From assembly GCF_030268205.1 (NCBI RefSeq), contig NZ_BSQF01000002.1, positions 434,001-498,000 on the forward strand: a stretch of DNA of 64,000 bases, in the 5' to 3' direction. A program made the translations under genes and the position numbers. Below the pieces are notes generated by a model. The model saw only the letters and a list, made by a program, of their open reading frames with translations, was not told the DNA's origin and searched no databases. Below, in pieces: positions 25,926 through 35,762 of the stretch (position 1 is its first letter; the number at the start of each line of letters is the position of its first letter). Source of the DNA: Allomuricauda sp. NBRC 101325. GTDB lineage: Bacteria > Bacteroidota > Bacteroidia > Flavobacteriales > Flavobacteriaceae.

Positions 25926-26348
25926 ATGAAAACTGGTGTTCCTGTCTCTAAGATCATGACCAAAAAGTTGGTCACCCTAAGCCCAAAAGATGATTTGGTT
26001 ACTGCCGAAAAACTATTCAAAAAACATCACATTCGGCATATTCCGGTGGTGGAGGGAAAAACCATAAAAGGGATGTTGAGCTATACCGATTTGTTGCGTA
26101 TTAGTTTCGCCGATGCCGTCGATGAACATGAGGAATTCGTGGATACCATAGTCTATAATATGTTCACTATTCCGCAGGTAATGGTCAACGATGTCGTCTG
26201 TGTCACTTCGGATACGACAATTAAACAGGTTGCTGAATTTCTGTCAAAAAAGGAGTTTCATGCATTGCCTGTGGTGGATGATGGTAAATTGAAAGGTATT
26301 GTTACGACAACAGATTTAATCAACTACTTTTTAAAGATTATTGAATAA
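25926..26348 (+). CDS. Tandem CBS-domain protein
   Basis: 140 aa from ATG 25926; an earlier in-frame start adds 21 residues that look non-native. Two CBS domains (about residues 5-60 and 78-138) with the typical HHIRHIPVVEG and EFHALPVVDDG strands. Free-standing CBS pairs sense adenine nucleotides and regulate partners, but no partner is adjacent. About 218 bases separate it from the divergent DUF7477 gene; I find no clear promoter or RNA there. Confidence 0.88.
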   Translation: MKTGVPVSKIMTKKLVTLSPKDDLVTAEKLFKKHHIRHIPVVEGKTIKGMLSYTDLLRISFADAVDEHEEFVDTIVYNMFTIPQVMVNDVVCVTSDTTIKQVAEFLSKKEFHALPVVDDGKLKGIVTTTDLINYFLKIIE

Positions 26349-26397
26349 TAAGCTGGGATGACAAAGGTTTATCTTTCCAATTTTCGGTAAAAGAATT

Positions 26398-28446
26398 TTA
26401 TTCTTCTTCGCCGGCTTGTTCCTCTTCCTCGGCTTCTTTATTGAGTTTATGCTCCAAAATGTTCAAGTTTTTCAACTTGTCTTTCCAAGTTTGAAGCGCC
26501 TCTTTTTGCTTGTTCAAGTTGTTGAACACTTGTTTGACCAAAGGATTGTCTTCGGAATCCCCTGAGAAAAACTGAAGGTTATTTTCCAATTGGCGAATCT
26601 CCGCTTTTATTTCATCAACCTTACGCTTAATAAAAATACGTTCGTTGCCAATGGCTTGGTTGTCTTCCGTTTTGGCCAATTCCTGTACTTTGTTGCCATA
26701 GCGGAGTAAGTCCGATTCTTGTCTGCTCAATCCCATTTTTTTGAATAGGGCATCCATAATTTTATTGAACTTACTGTTAATGTGCTTTTTGTTATATGGA
26801 ATGCGGCCATGTTGTTTCCATTCGGCCAAGAATCCTTTTAGTTCCTCAAGGTCTTTTTTCCTGTCGCCGCTCAGTTGGAATTTTTTTAAGCGCTCCAAGC
26901 TGGCATTTTTATTTTTGAAGTTTTCAAATTCTTCCTTGTGGGCCTCGTTTTGTTCAGAATGAAGTCTGTCAAAGTAATGGTTGCAGGCATTCTTGAACTC
27001 GTTCCAGATTTTATCGGAATATTTTCTGGGGACGTGTCCGATTTTTTTCCACTCGCTCTGAATTCGTTTCATTTCTGGAGTGGTTGAAGCAAAATCATCA
27101 TTATCCTTTAAGGAAATGGCCAAATCCAAGAGCTCTTTTTTACGCTCTAGATTTTGTTGCTGATCTCTTTTCTGGTTTTTGTAGAAGGAATTTTTGCTTC
27201 GATTGAACTGTCGTACAGCATCTTTGAACTGGCCCCAGGTTTCCTCGTTGACCTTTTGTGGCACCTTGCCGGCCTTAAAAAAGGATTCTCGAAGCTCTTC
27301 TACATCCTTAATTTGTTTTTGTATGCCCCTATGATTGTCCGAAACCTTTTCTGCAATTTTGGCTATGGCGGCAATAATTTCTTGCTTTTTTACCAAGTTG
27401 ACCTCATAGCCCTTTTCAAGCTCCAAGAAATGTTCTTGTCTGCGTTGGTGCATGGCTTTGGTGGCATTGCTAAAACGATCCCAAATTTCTTCACGGTTCT
27501 CTTTGGCAACGGGCCCTATGTCCTCCTTCCATATTTTATGAAGGGTCTGTAGTTCCCTGAACGCTTTTCCAAGGTCTGGTTCATCGGCCAAGGCCTCCGC
27601 ACGTTCCACCAACTTTTGCTTTTCTTCCAGATTGTGTTTAAAATCAAGGTCGCGCAGTTCACGGTTCAAGTGAAGGAAATCATAAAAGATTTCCATGTGA
27701 TGGTGATAGGTGCGCCAAACATCGTTGTAATTGGTTCGTGGAATAGGTCCAGCCGTTTTCCAACGGTGTTGAAGGTCTTTAAAGTTATTATAGGTAGTGT
27801 TAATGTCTTCTTCAATATCAATAAGGCCCTTGAGCTCTTCGATGATATCCAGTCTTTTTTGCAAGTTGTCCTTTAAGGACTGTTCCAGTTGCTTGTAGTA
27901 GTGGTCACGTTTTTCTCGGTATTCGGAATAGACCTCATTGAACTGTCTTTTGGTGACCGAATTGTACTTAAAATCGATTTCGTTGCCACCCTTTTCCACA
28001 AATTCCTCTTTCTTGTGTTCTATAAACTCTTGGAATTTTTGGTCGAACTCATATTTGATGGAGCTCACATGCTTGCCAATGGCCTGCACTTTTTCATTCT
28101 TGACCAAACGCTGTAATTCCCCAACCAAATTTTCAATGGACATGGAGTGATAGTCCAAAATGGGAATATAGTGACGCTTTTCGTTGTCCGAATCCTCTGC
28201 ATCCTCAGCATTGGACTCGTCAATCTCATCTAAATGATCGTTGGAATCTTCAGTGGATCCGGATGTTTCAGGAGCATCACTGCTCACTTCTTCAGCCTTT
28301 GTTTCCTCTTGAATTTCGGGTGTGGTTTCTTCAGTCACTTTTGGTTCGACCTGAGGGGTCGCTTCCAATTGCTCCGTAGTTTTTTCCGAGATTTGTTCTG
28401 TTCCACCTTCAGCTTCTTGCTGAAGTTTACGCTCATTTTCCTGCAT
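26398..28446 (-). CDS. DUF349 repeat protein
   Basis: 682 aa, highly charged. An acidic, low-complexity N-terminus (residues 1-95, rich in E, T and S) is followed by several DUF349 units of about 70-75 residues, each a helical hairpin recognisable by W-K-x-x-G-x-x-P (TAGPIPRTNYNDVWRTYHHH, IGHVPRKYSDKIWNEF, HGRIPYNKKHINSKFN). The tail is a coiled coil with acidic end. The family is found mainly in Bacteroidota and Actinobacteria and has no assigned function; the fold suggests a scaffold or nucleic-acid-associated protein. It has its own promoter. Confidence 0.88.
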   Translation of the reverse strand: MQENERKLQQEAEGGTEQISEKTTEQLEATPQVEPKVTEETTPEIQEETKAEEVSSDAPETSGSTEDSNDHLDEIDESNAEDAEDSDNEKRHYIPILDYHSMSIENLVGELQRLVKNEKVQAIGKHVSSIKYEFDQKFQEFIEHKKEEFVEKGGNEIDFKYNSVTKRQFNEVYSEYREKRDHYYKQLEQSLKDNLQKRLDIIEELKGLIDIEEDINTTYNNFKDLQHRWKTAGPIPRTNYNDVWRTYHHHMEIFYDFLHLNRELRDLDFKHNLEEKQKLVERAEALADEPDLGKAFRELQTLHKIWKEDIGPVAKENREEIWDRFSNATKAMHQRRQEHFLELEKGYEVNLVKKQEIIAAIAKIAEKVSDNHRGIQKQIKDVEELRESFFKAGKVPQKVNEETWGQFKDAVRQFNRSKNSFYKNQKRDQQQNLERKKELLDLAISLKDNDDFASTTPEMKRIQSEWKKIGHVPRKYSDKIWNEFKNACNHYFDRLHSEQNEAHKEEFENFKNKNASLERLKKFQLSGDRKKDLEELKGFLAEWKQHGRIPYNKKHINSKFNKIMDALFKKMGLSRQESDLLRYGNKVQELAKTEDNQAIGNERIFIKRKVDEIKAEIRQLENNLQFFSGDSEDNPLVKQVFNNLNKQKEALQTWKDKLKNLNILEHKLNKEAEEEEQAGEEE

Positions 28447-28512
28447 AAGAAGTCTCTTTTGCTACTGATTGATGATAATTATAGCCAATTTAACAACTAA
28501 ATTGACCATTAG

Positions 28513-28540
28513 CAAAAGTATTGATTCTTCTTTTGAACAA
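28513..28540 (-). promoter_or_regulatory. Promoter of the DUF349 gene
   Basis: TACTTTTG (28520-28513, minus strand) with TTG 17 bases upstream (28540-28538). The -7 box is exact, the spacer slightly short. The leader would be about 60 bases. Confidence 0.45.
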
Positions 28541-28588
28541 GTTTTTAGATGTGTGGAATGAAATATTCCCTTTATGGATTACAGAAAT

Positions 28589-29338
28589 TTAGGAATTGTT
28601 CCATATTTCCCACGCTTTTTCGGCTTGTCCTTTGAGCATTTCCAAGCCATTGCAGAGGGCTGCCCCCTGTTTTTCGCCCTCTTTCAGAAAGGCGGTTTTC
28701 TCAGGATTGTAGATCAAATCATACAATAAATGCTGGCTTCCGATAAACTCGTAGGGAATGGCAGGTTTGTGCTCAATATTCGGAAAAGTACCCAAGGGCG
28801 TACAATTTACGATCAAGGTGTTTTCTTCCATGATTTCTTTGTCGAGGTCATCGTAGGTCAATTGACCCTCCTTTGGACTTCTTGAAACATAGGTGGTGGC
28901 TATGCCCAATTCTTCCAGTACAAATTTTACCGCTTTGGATGCACCGCCCGTACCCAAAATTAATGCGTTGGTGTGATGTGGTTTTAAAAAGGGTTGAAGG
29001 GAAACCTGAAATCCGTAGGCATCCGTGTTGAATCCTTTGAGACCGTTTTGCGTAAACTGAATGGTGTTCACTGCTCCAATTTTTGCCGCTTTGGGGTCCA
29101 AGGTATCCAAATAGGGGATAACATCTTGTTTGTAAGGAATGGTAACATTGAGCCCCTTCAAATTTTCTTGTTGAAGCACTTGCGGAAATTCTTCGATGGA
29201 TTGCATATCGAAGTTTTCGTAGGAATGGTTCTCAAGCCCTAAATCCTTGAACTTTTGAGTGAAATAACCCTGTGAAAAGGAGTATGAAATATTTCTACCG
29301 AGCAGCCCGAACCTGTTTGTTTTTCCTGTTGTTGCCAT
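28589..29338 (-). CDS. aroE: Shikimate dehydrogenase
   Basis: NADPH-dependent reduction of 3-dehydroshikimate in aromatic amino acid synthesis. 249 aa. Shikimate-site motifs: GRNISYSFSQGYF (S-x-S), LNVTIPYKQD (catalytic lysine) and GFNTDAYGF (catalytic aspartate); NADP loop ILGTGGASKAV. The C-terminal NGLEMLKGQAEKAW is typical. The ATG at 29338 lies 44 bases inside the upstream DUF368 gene, and no later ATG would keep the substrate-binding N-terminus, so the overlap is real and the two genes are coupled. Confidence 0.95.
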   Translation of the reverse strand: MATTGKTNRFGLLGRNISYSFSQGYFTQKFKDLGLENHSYENFDMQSIEEFPQVLQQENLKGLNVTIPYKQDVIPYLDTLDPKAAKIGAVNTIQFTQNGLKGFNTDAYGFQVSLQPFLKPHHTNALILGTGGASKAVKFVLEELGIATTYVSRSPKEGQLTYDDLDKEIMEENTLIVNCTPLGTFPNIEHKPAIPYEFIGSQHLLYDLIYNPEKTAFLKEGEKQGAALCNGLEMLKGQAEKAWEIWNNS

Positions 29339-30332
29339 ACCATTCCAAAATCAATAATAACAATATCCCCAAAACAATGAATAATATGGCCCACCAAGTT
29401 TCAGCTTCGGCCATATGGGGTAGGTTTCGTGTGTAATTTAAAATTATTTTATCGCCGTTTGAATCCAATAGCGGATTTCCGGCACCATCCATTTTATAAA
29501 CTGTTTTTTTCCATGGCCAAAGAACACCAAGAGACCCTGTGATAAAACCAATTAGGACGGCAGTGGTCAGATTTTTGTAGTGCTTGAGCACATAACTTAG
29601 CAAATGGGAAAATGTTACCAATCCAGTTGCGGAACCCAAGGTGAAAACAGCCAATATCTTTAAAATTTGAATCCGTTGGGCATCTTTTACAAAGCTAAAA
29701 TCCCCTTGAAAAATTTCTGAAAATGTATCGTACAAGGCGTTTACGGAATCAACCAACAGTAAAACGTAGTTGCCCAGTAAAATCAAAATAAACGATCCTG
29801 AAAGTCCTGGGAGTGTCATCCCTGAAACACTTATAATCCCGCAGAAAAAGATAAAAAGAAGGTTGTCGTTTTCCTTTGCAGGATTCAGAAAACTAATGGA
29901 AATTCCTATGACTAGTCCGATAAATGCTGCTGGAATGGTTTGTTTGTTCCAGTGGGCAAAATCTTTGGCAATGTAGTAAATGGAGCCCATGACCATTCCG
30001 AAAAAGGTGGCCCAGACAAAAAGTTCGTTGTGCTCCAGAAAATAATCCAAAATTCGGGAAACACTGAAATAGCTTACCAGCATCCCAAAAATCAAAAGTC
30101 CTAAAAAACGGGCATTTGTGTATTGGTAAAAGCTTTTGAACCGACCGTTGAACAGTAACTTTACGGCTTTTGAATTGAGTTTTTGAAGGGAATAAATAAA
30201 TTCCTCGTAAAACCCACCTACAAAAGCCACGATTCCACCAGATACCCCTGGAACTTTATTGGCCGCACCCATGCAAAGTCCCTTAATGACCAAGAAAAAA
30301 TTGTCCAGCAATGTTCTAGGTTGTTGTGGCAT
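29295..30332 (-). CDS. DUF368 membrane protein (C55-P translocase family), copy 2
   Basis: 345 aa, about eight membrane helices. It has the DUF368 signatures GAANKVPGVSGGIVAFVGGFYEEFI near the N-terminus and MTLPGLSGSFILILLGNY in the middle. DUF368 (PopT-type) proteins were shown to recycle undecaprenyl phosphate across the cytoplasmic membrane for cell-wall and O-antigen synthesis. Compared with copy 1 it has an extra loop (about residues 270-310) with KTVYKMDGAGNPLLDSNG. It lies 18 bases downstream of copy 1 and overlaps aroE. Confidence 0.9.
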   Translation of the reverse strand: MPQQPRTLLDNFFLVIKGLCMGAANKVPGVSGGIVAFVGGFYEEFIYSLQKLNSKAVKLLFNGRFKSFYQYTNARFLGLLIFGMLVSYFSVSRILDYFLEHNELFVWATFFGMVMGSIYYIAKDFAHWNKQTIPAAFIGLVIGISISFLNPAKENDNLLFIFFCGIISVSGMTLPGLSGSFILILLGNYVLLLVDSVNALYDTFSEIFQGDFSFVKDAQRIQILKILAVFTLGSATGLVTFSHLLSYVLKHYKNLTTAVLIGFITGSLGVLWPWKKTVYKMDGAGNPLLDSNGDKIILNYTRNLPHMAEAETWWAILFIVLGILLLLILEWYGNNRKNKQVRAAR

Positions 30333-30350
30333 GGCCGAAATTTGAATTTC

Positions 30351-31268
30351 TTATTTTTTGGAAGCTGCTTTTTCCAGGATAAAAATAAGCGAAAAACCGA
30401 TGATGGCGAGCACAATGGCAAGCATTAACCTATTGTCGCCCTCGAAGGCCCATGGCAGAACGTTCATATCGTCCACCACCATGGTTTTGTCCCCAAATGT
30501 TTTGGTTTCCAACACCTTCTTCCAAGGCCAGATTTTGTTCAAGGAGCCTAGGATAAAACCTGTGAGCAGGGCAAGGGTTATGTTCTTATAATGGTTGAAC
30601 ATCCATTTTAGCAATCGGGCAAAGCTCAAAAGGCCAAATACAGCTCCAAATCCCACGGTCAAAATAATTTTGATGTCCCTTTCATGAACCGCATCCAGAA
30701 TGGTTTTATAGGATCCCAAAAGCACTAATATAAAAGCTCCTGAAATTCCAGGTAGGATCATCGCGCAAATTGCCAATGCCCCCGACATGAACAAATAGGG
30801 TAGGCTATCGGTATTTTCACTAACGGGCAATTCTGTGATAAAAAAGGCCAATGCAGCGCCCAAAATAAAAACTGTAACGGTTCCCAAACTCCATTTGGTA
30901 ATTTCCTTTCCAACAAAGAAAATGCTGGCCAAAACCAATCCGAAGAAAAAGCTCCAGAGTAGAATCGGTTCGTTTTCCAACAGGTAGCTTAAAAACTTTG
31001 CTAGGGACAACACGCTGATAAAAATTCCCAAGAAAAGGGCCAATAAAAAATTGCCGTTCACTTTGTTCCAAACAGCTTTGATGCCATCTTTCCTTAAAAT
31101 GGAAATTAGGGAAAAGTCAATATTGTTGATGGAGGTTATGAGTTCTTCGTAAATCCCGGAAATAAAGGCAATGGTGCCTCCGGAAACTCCTGGAACAACA
31201 TCTGCGGCCCCCATGGCCATTCCTTTTAGGGTAACAAAGACATAGTCCAGTATGCGACGTGGTTTCAT
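30351..31268 (-). CDS. DUF368 membrane protein (C55-P translocase family), copy 1
   Basis: 305 aa polytopic protein with GAADVVPGVSGGTIAFISGIYEELI near the start and MILPGISGAFILVLLGSYK in the middle, both family signatures. Predicted to flip undecaprenyl phosphate to the cytoplasmic face, as shown for other DUF368 members. It is clearly paralogous to the next gene but only moderately similar, so the duplication is old. It lies 24 bases downstream of a TPR gene in a continuous minus-strand operon. Confidence 0.92.
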   Translation of the reverse strand: MKPRRILDYVFVTLKGMAMGAADVVPGVSGGTIAFISGIYEELITSINNIDFSLISILRKDGIKAVWNKVNGNFLLALFLGIFISVLSLAKFLSYLLENEPILLWSFFFGLVLASIFFVGKEITKWSLGTVTVFILGAALAFFITELPVSENTDSLPYLFMSGALAICAMILPGISGAFILVLLGSYKTILDAVHERDIKIILTVGFGAVFGLLSFARLLKWMFNHYKNITLALLTGFILGSLNKIWPWKKVLETKTFGDKTMVVDDMNVLPWAFEGDNRLMLAIVLAIIGFSLIFILEKAASKK

Positions 31269-31292
31269 AGATTTTGAATAAAAGATACGGGC

Positions 31293-32693
31293 TTATTTGG
31301 CGGTATTTCCAATTTTGGAAACCAATGCCTTGACCCAATCAATTTCACTGAATTCAGGAAACTGTTCATCAAAAGCCTGCAATTTATCAAAATCTATTTT
31401 CATGGCCTTGGACAAAGTAAGCTTTGCTTCGGCCAAATCGTTATTTTTTAAATGTGTGCCCGCCAGTTTGTACAGTAAGGCGGCATTATCTGGGTAAAAC
31501 TCAAGGCCTTGCAACAATACCTGGATCGAGGAGTTGAAATCGCCAATTTTTCGTAATACATCGGCCCAGTTTTTCCAAGTAGTCAATTCATAGTTGCCCA
31601 AATCCACTGCCTGTTTATAAGCGAAGTCGGCCTCATCTAAATTATCCAAAGCCGAGTAAATCTTGGCGGCCTTCTTCCAGTACTGCGGATTTTCTCCATC
31701 AATATTTATGGCCTTATTGATGTAATAAAGTGCCTTTTCGTAGTTTTTTTGACCGTAATGGAAATCCGTAATGGCCAACCAGCCTTTGTCCAAAAGTGGG
31801 TCTTCATGAACCGTATGGTAGTAATAGTATTTGGCCAAATCGTAGTTCCCCAATTTTTCATGACATTTTCCTAAACGAAGGAAAGCATAGGAGGTTGGGT
31901 CTTCCAGCGAAATGGTGGATTCGTAATTTTCAATGGCTTCGTTGTACCTTCCCAATTTTTCCAGCACCTTCCCTTTTTCAAAGTAGGCACCGATGAAGGT
32001 GTCATCAGAAATCACGGCAAAATCGAAAGCGGTCAACGCCTCTGGGAACATGTCCATGGAATAGTACATTTTTCCCAATTGATGCCAGGCCACTTCGCAA
32101 TATGGATTGCGTTCCAGATAGTCATTGAGGTAAATGATCGCGCCGTCGAAATCTTCCAAAAATTCAAAACAGTACACCACATTGTAAAGTGAGGAGTAAT
32201 CGCTATCGTCAATTTCGACGCACTTCATAAAGCTCTGTTTAGCCTCCATATAATTGTCCATGAACAGATATTCCATGCCCAATAAGGAATGTATATCGAA
32301 AGCCTCAGTGGTTAGGTCTAATGCTTCCAAGAGCAAGCTTACGGCTTCTTGGTGTTTGTCTTGTTTGGAACGGATGTTTGCCCGTTGAATGTAGACTTCT
32401 TCATTTTGGGCATTGATGTTCTCAATCTCATCCAATAATAATTCTGCGGCTTCAAATTTATCCTCAAAAGCCAAGATTTCAACCTGTAACAATTTTAACT
32501 CCAAAGAATTTGGGTGTTGTTCCAGACCAATTTGAATGGCTTTTTTTCCGAGGAATATTTTACCGTTGTTGAGGTAGTGATGGACAATTTCCTCAAAGTC
32601 CTCCGCATCAAAAAAATAGACGTCGTCCGTCTTGAGCATAGACTCAAATTTGATGATGGATTTGTCAGGATATTCGTTAGATTCTAACGCCAT
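31293..32693 (-). CDS. Tetratricopeptide repeat protein
   Basis: 466 aa made of about ten TPR units, for example AWHQLGKMYYSMDMFPEALTAFDFA and AFLRLGKCHEKLGNYDLAKYYYYH. No signal peptide or membrane helix, so a cytoplasmic scaffold protein is expected. The partner is unknown. It is upstream of the two DUF368 genes and may be co-transcribed with them. Confidence 0.9.
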   Translation of the reverse strand: MALESNEYPDKSIIKFESMLKTDDVYFFDAEDFEEIVHHYLNNGKIFLGKKAIQIGLEQHPNSLELKLLQVEILAFEDKFEAAELLLDEIENINAQNEEVYIQRANIRSKQDKHQEAVSLLLEALDLTTEAFDIHSLLGMEYLFMDNYMEAKQSFMKCVEIDDSDYSSLYNVVYCFEFLEDFDGAIIYLNDYLERNPYCEVAWHQLGKMYYSMDMFPEALTAFDFAVISDDTFIGAYFEKGKVLEKLGRYNEAIENYESTISLEDPTSYAFLRLGKCHEKLGNYDLAKYYYYHTVHEDPLLDKGWLAITDFHYGQKNYEKALYYINKAINIDGENPQYWKKAAKIYSALDNLDEADFAYKQAVDLGNYELTTWKNWADVLRKIGDFNSSIQVLLQGLEFYPDNAALLYKLAGTHLKNNDLAEAKLTLSKAMKIDFDKLQAFDEQFPEFSEIDWVKALVSKIGNTAK

Positions 32694-32779
32694 AGGAACT
32701 TTTTTGGTTTGACTATGGACTTAAAATTAGCTTTTATCGATTCTAATTTTGTCCGGATATGGGGTATGTTATCAACAAA

Positions 32780-33976
32780 TTAGTTAACAGTGGTTGGTTT
32801 TAGTTGGTCCAAAATAGCGATGATTTGCTTGCAACCAGCCTCGATTTCCTCCATTGAAATGGTAAGTGGTGGCGATATTCTCACTGCTTTTGATTCGAAC
32901 AACAACCAGAAAAGAATTAGTCCATTTTTTGCGGCTTCCATTACAACTTGATCGGCAATTTCTTTGCTTTTCATGATGGGTGCCAACATTAAACCTTTAC
33001 CTCTAACTTCTTCAATTAAAGGATGAACCAGTAATTTTCGGAACAGTTTTTCCTTTTCCAATGTCTGTTGGATAAGGTTGGTTTCGGTAAGCTCTTTTAA
33101 GGTGGCCAAACTTGCCGCTGCAATTACAGGATTTCCTCCAAAAGTGGTTATATGGCCAAATTTGGGATGGTCCTGAAGGTCGTCCATTATTTCTTTGGAA
33201 GCTACAAAAGCTCCAACCGGCATCCCAGAGGCCATTCCTTTACCGATGACCAAAATATCGGGCGGACAATTGAAGTGTTGGAAGGCAAAGAGTTTGCCCG
33301 TACGGCCAAATCCAGGTTGTATTTCGTCCAAAATGAGCATGGCCCCAACTTCGGTGCACCTAGTCCGTACTTTTTCCAAATAACCTTCCTTTGGAAGAAT
33401 AAATCCAGCACCTCCCTGAATGGTTTCCAAAACAACAGCTGCTGTTTTTTCAGTGATCTTATCCAAATCACTTTCCAAATTGAATTCGATGTGCCGAATA
33501 TCCGGAATCAGGGGTCTAAAGGCACTTTTGCGTTCTTCGAATCCCAAGAGGCTTAAACTGCCCATGGTATTCCCGTGATAGGCATGCTTGGCCGCTATAA
33601 TTTGAGATCTGCCTGTATGCCTACGTGCCAATTTAATGGCGCCTTCAATAGCTTCCGTGCCAGAGTTTACCAAATAAGTGGTTTCTAGGTTGTCTGGAAG
33701 ATGTGAAGCCAATAATTTACTGAAATCAACAGCGGGTGATTGAATGTATTCGCCATACACCATTACGTGCATGTACTTGTCCACCTGGGTTTTTATGGCT
33801 TCCACAACTCTCGGGTGGGAATGTCCCAAACCACAGGCCGATACCCCAGCTACAAAGTCCAAATGCGCATTGCCGTCTTGGTCGTAAATGTAACTTCCTT
33901 TGGCATGCGATACCTCCAGGCCTAATGGGTGGGGAGAGGTTTGGGCTTGATATGTGTAAAAATCGTTATTGGACAT
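32780..33976 (-). CDS. Class III aminotransferase
   Basis: 398 aa PLP enzyme of the acetylornithine/ornithine/4-aminobutyrate group. Motifs: LDFVAGVSACGLGHSHPRV, LVNSGTEAIEGAIKLARRH, LDEIQPGFGRTGKLF and the PLP lysine in VIGKGMASGMPVGA. The substrate cannot be read from the sequence: arginine-pathway genes are absent nearby, and the context (OstA upstream) does not help. Its ATG shares one base with the ostA-like stop (TAATG), so translation is coupled. Confidence 0.9.
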   Translation of the reverse strand: MSNNDFYTYQAQTSPHPLGLEVSHAKGSYIYDQDGNAHLDFVAGVSACGLGHSHPRVVEAIKTQVDKYMHVMVYGEYIQSPAVDFSKLLASHLPDNLETTYLVNSGTEAIEGAIKLARRHTGRSQIIAAKHAYHGNTMGSLSLLGFEERKSAFRPLIPDIRHIEFNLESDLDKITEKTAAVVLETIQGGAGFILPKEGYLEKVRTRCTEVGAMLILDEIQPGFGRTGKLFAFQHFNCPPDILVIGKGMASGMPVGAFVASKEIMDDLQDHPKFGHITTFGGNPVIAAASLATLKELTETNLIQQTLEKEKLFRKLLVHPLIEEVRGKGLMLAPIMKSKEIADQVVMEAAKNGLILFWLLFESKAVRISPPLTISMEEIEAGCKQIIAILDQLKPTTVN

Positions 33977-35676
33977 TAGGGGGTCGCTGCTTTCTTTTTT
34001 ACGGCAGGTTGCTTGGGTTTTATGCCTTGAGTATTACGGGCATTAATAGGGTCGTTCTCGTTGTTCTGTCGTTCATTTTCCTCAGCATCAATATCAATGG
34101 GATTGTCGATGCCGCGAATTTTTACCAGTTCGATATTGTTGTCGTCCTCATCAAAAATTTCTTCTTTGGACATGATACGTTCATCCCCTCGCCAAACAAA
34201 ACCTTTCAGTTTTCTACTTTCAACAGGCAAATCCGATTCCGGAAAAATATCCCCATCAGGATTTACAAAAAAAGTGATGTCCTCGATGTCGTTATTGGCC
34301 ATCAACAAGCGAATTTTACTGCAAATGGTCTTATCGATACCCACAAGCTCGTCGTCATCGTTGTACACGTAATAGATCACTTCGGTGTTCTGCACCAAAT
34401 CGATGATCTTGAGTTCGTTTTCTATGAATTTTCCAAATAGGTTAATTCCTTTGGCTTGATTATACCCAGTGCCGCTAATGGTATCCAATGAAATGATAAA
34501 GGCATTTTGAATCACTTTTAGCGAGTCCAATTTATCCGTTTCCATATCGGAAATCAGATGGATACTATCCCCCGTGATTTGGTTGTCCACATTCCAGAGT
34601 ACCGGGTTTTTTATCAATTGGGTGATACCAGTGGCCTCATCAAAATGGATGGAATCACATTTACCGCTCAAGTCGGTTTTGTAAAATTTTGCATTTCGGA
34701 AAGCACGCAATACCCGTTGCTCCTCTTTTCCCGTGACCATTAAGGTATCGCCATGCATATACAGGGAATCTTTTTCCACCAAACTGATGGAAACGGCCCT
34801 TTTTGTGGCAAAAACGGAATCTTTGGCCTTGTGTACTTCGGCATAGTGTGCCCTGATCACCCCATTGTTGATGGTGTCGGTAATCTTGATGTTGTTCGTG
34901 GCCGACGCAAATTCTGTGGCCTTATCAAAATACAGACTGTCTCCTTCAATAATTTTTTGGTCGTAGTCGATACGGGTATTTTTAATACCGTAACCTTGTT
35001 CAATGGTGGTGTCGTAAAATCCGCGTTCGCAATAAATTTTATATTCTTCCCCCGTTATGGTGGATGGCCCGTACATATATGCATTTTTCGATTCGGTGTA
35101 ATAATCCAATTGTTCCGAATCGATAGTGTAATCGGGATTGTCGATATGTACCTTTTTCTGAAACTGATATTTTTTGGGTTCCATGAAATAGGTGCCAATA
35201 CGACTTGTGAGGACATTGGCCGAATCCACCACCTTTCCACCAGAATTGTAGTATGCTTTTTGGTTGGCACGATCAAAATAAAGGGTATCCGTAGTCAGGG
35301 TCATTTGTCCATTGGTCAAATCAACACTTTCCCACGCCTTGGCCAATTTGGTGTTGCCATCATAATCCATTTTGCCACTGTTCATTTCGATGGAGTCGCC
35401 TTGTTGCATGCGGATGTTTCCAATGGCCTTCAAACGATTTTCCTCCGCATAAAAAATAGCTATATCGCACCAAAGGTCAGCACCTTGGTGTTCAAATTGA
35501 ACTTGACGCTCATCATCCTTGCTGAATATGGATGCTCCTGGAAACTGGGCTTCGTCCTTGGTAAAGTTGGCTCCGTACACAATGTTGATTTGCCTGCCGC
35601 CTTGGGGTTGTTGCTGGGCGAACGCATTGAGTGCAAAGAATAATAGAATGAAAAATGAAATATGCTTCAAATTCAT
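33976..35676 (-). CDS. OstA/LptA-like periplasmic protein
   Basis: 566 aa with signal peptide (MNLKHISFFILLFFALNAFA). Residues about 30-230 carry OstA repeats, for example GNIRMQQGDSIEMNSGKMDYDG and SVDLTNGQMTLTTDTLYFD, the strands of the LptA beta-jellyroll that carries LPS across the periplasm. The protein is much longer than LptA (about 185 aa) and continues with more such repeats (to about residue 420) and a charged, asparagine- and lysine-rich tail. It may act as an LptA-like bridge or an OstA-like assembly factor; LptB is encoded 23 kb away. Confidence 0.87.
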   Translation of the reverse strand: MNLKHISFFILLFFALNAFAQQQPQGGRQINIVYGANFTKDEAQFPGASIFSKDDERQVQFEHQGADLWCDIAIFYAEENRLKAIGNIRMQQGDSIEMNSGKMDYDGNTKLAKAWESVDLTNGQMTLTTDTLYFDRANQKAYYNSGGKVVDSANVLTSRIGTYFMEPKKYQFQKKVHIDNPDYTIDSEQLDYYTESKNAYMYGPSTITGEEYKIYCERGFYDTTIEQGYGIKNTRIDYDQKIIEGDSLYFDKATEFASATNNIKITDTINNGVIRAHYAEVHKAKDSVFATKRAVSISLVEKDSLYMHGDTLMVTGKEEQRVLRAFRNAKFYKTDLSGKCDSIHFDEATGITQLIKNPVLWNVDNQITGDSIHLISDMETDKLDSLKVIQNAFIISLDTISGTGYNQAKGINLFGKFIENELKIIDLVQNTEVIYYVYNDDDELVGIDKTICSKIRLLMANNDIEDITFFVNPDGDIFPESDLPVESRKLKGFVWRGDERIMSKEEIFDEDDNNIELVKIRGIDNPIDIDAEENERQNNENDPINARNTQGIKPKQPAVKKKAATP

Positions 35677-35687
35677 AGAATTTTGCC

Positions 35688-35695
35688 CAAAAGTA
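35688..35695 (-). promoter_or_regulatory. Possible ostA-like gene promoter (-7 box)
   Basis: TACTTTTG is an exact -7 match; transcription would start a few bases before the ATG at 35676. No TTG is seen at the expected distance. Confidence 0.4.
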
Positions 35696-35762
35696 GGATT
35701 TTTAGTGGAAGTGGCATATACCGTTTAGAAAGCTTTGGGATTTCTTTGATCCTGCATCACAT

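Noticed and set aside
34753..35643. Long plus-strand frame of nearly 300 codons opposite the OstA-like gene
   Set aside because: It lies wholly antisense to a gene with signal peptide and family repeats; it is a codon-bias shadow with no recognisable domain.
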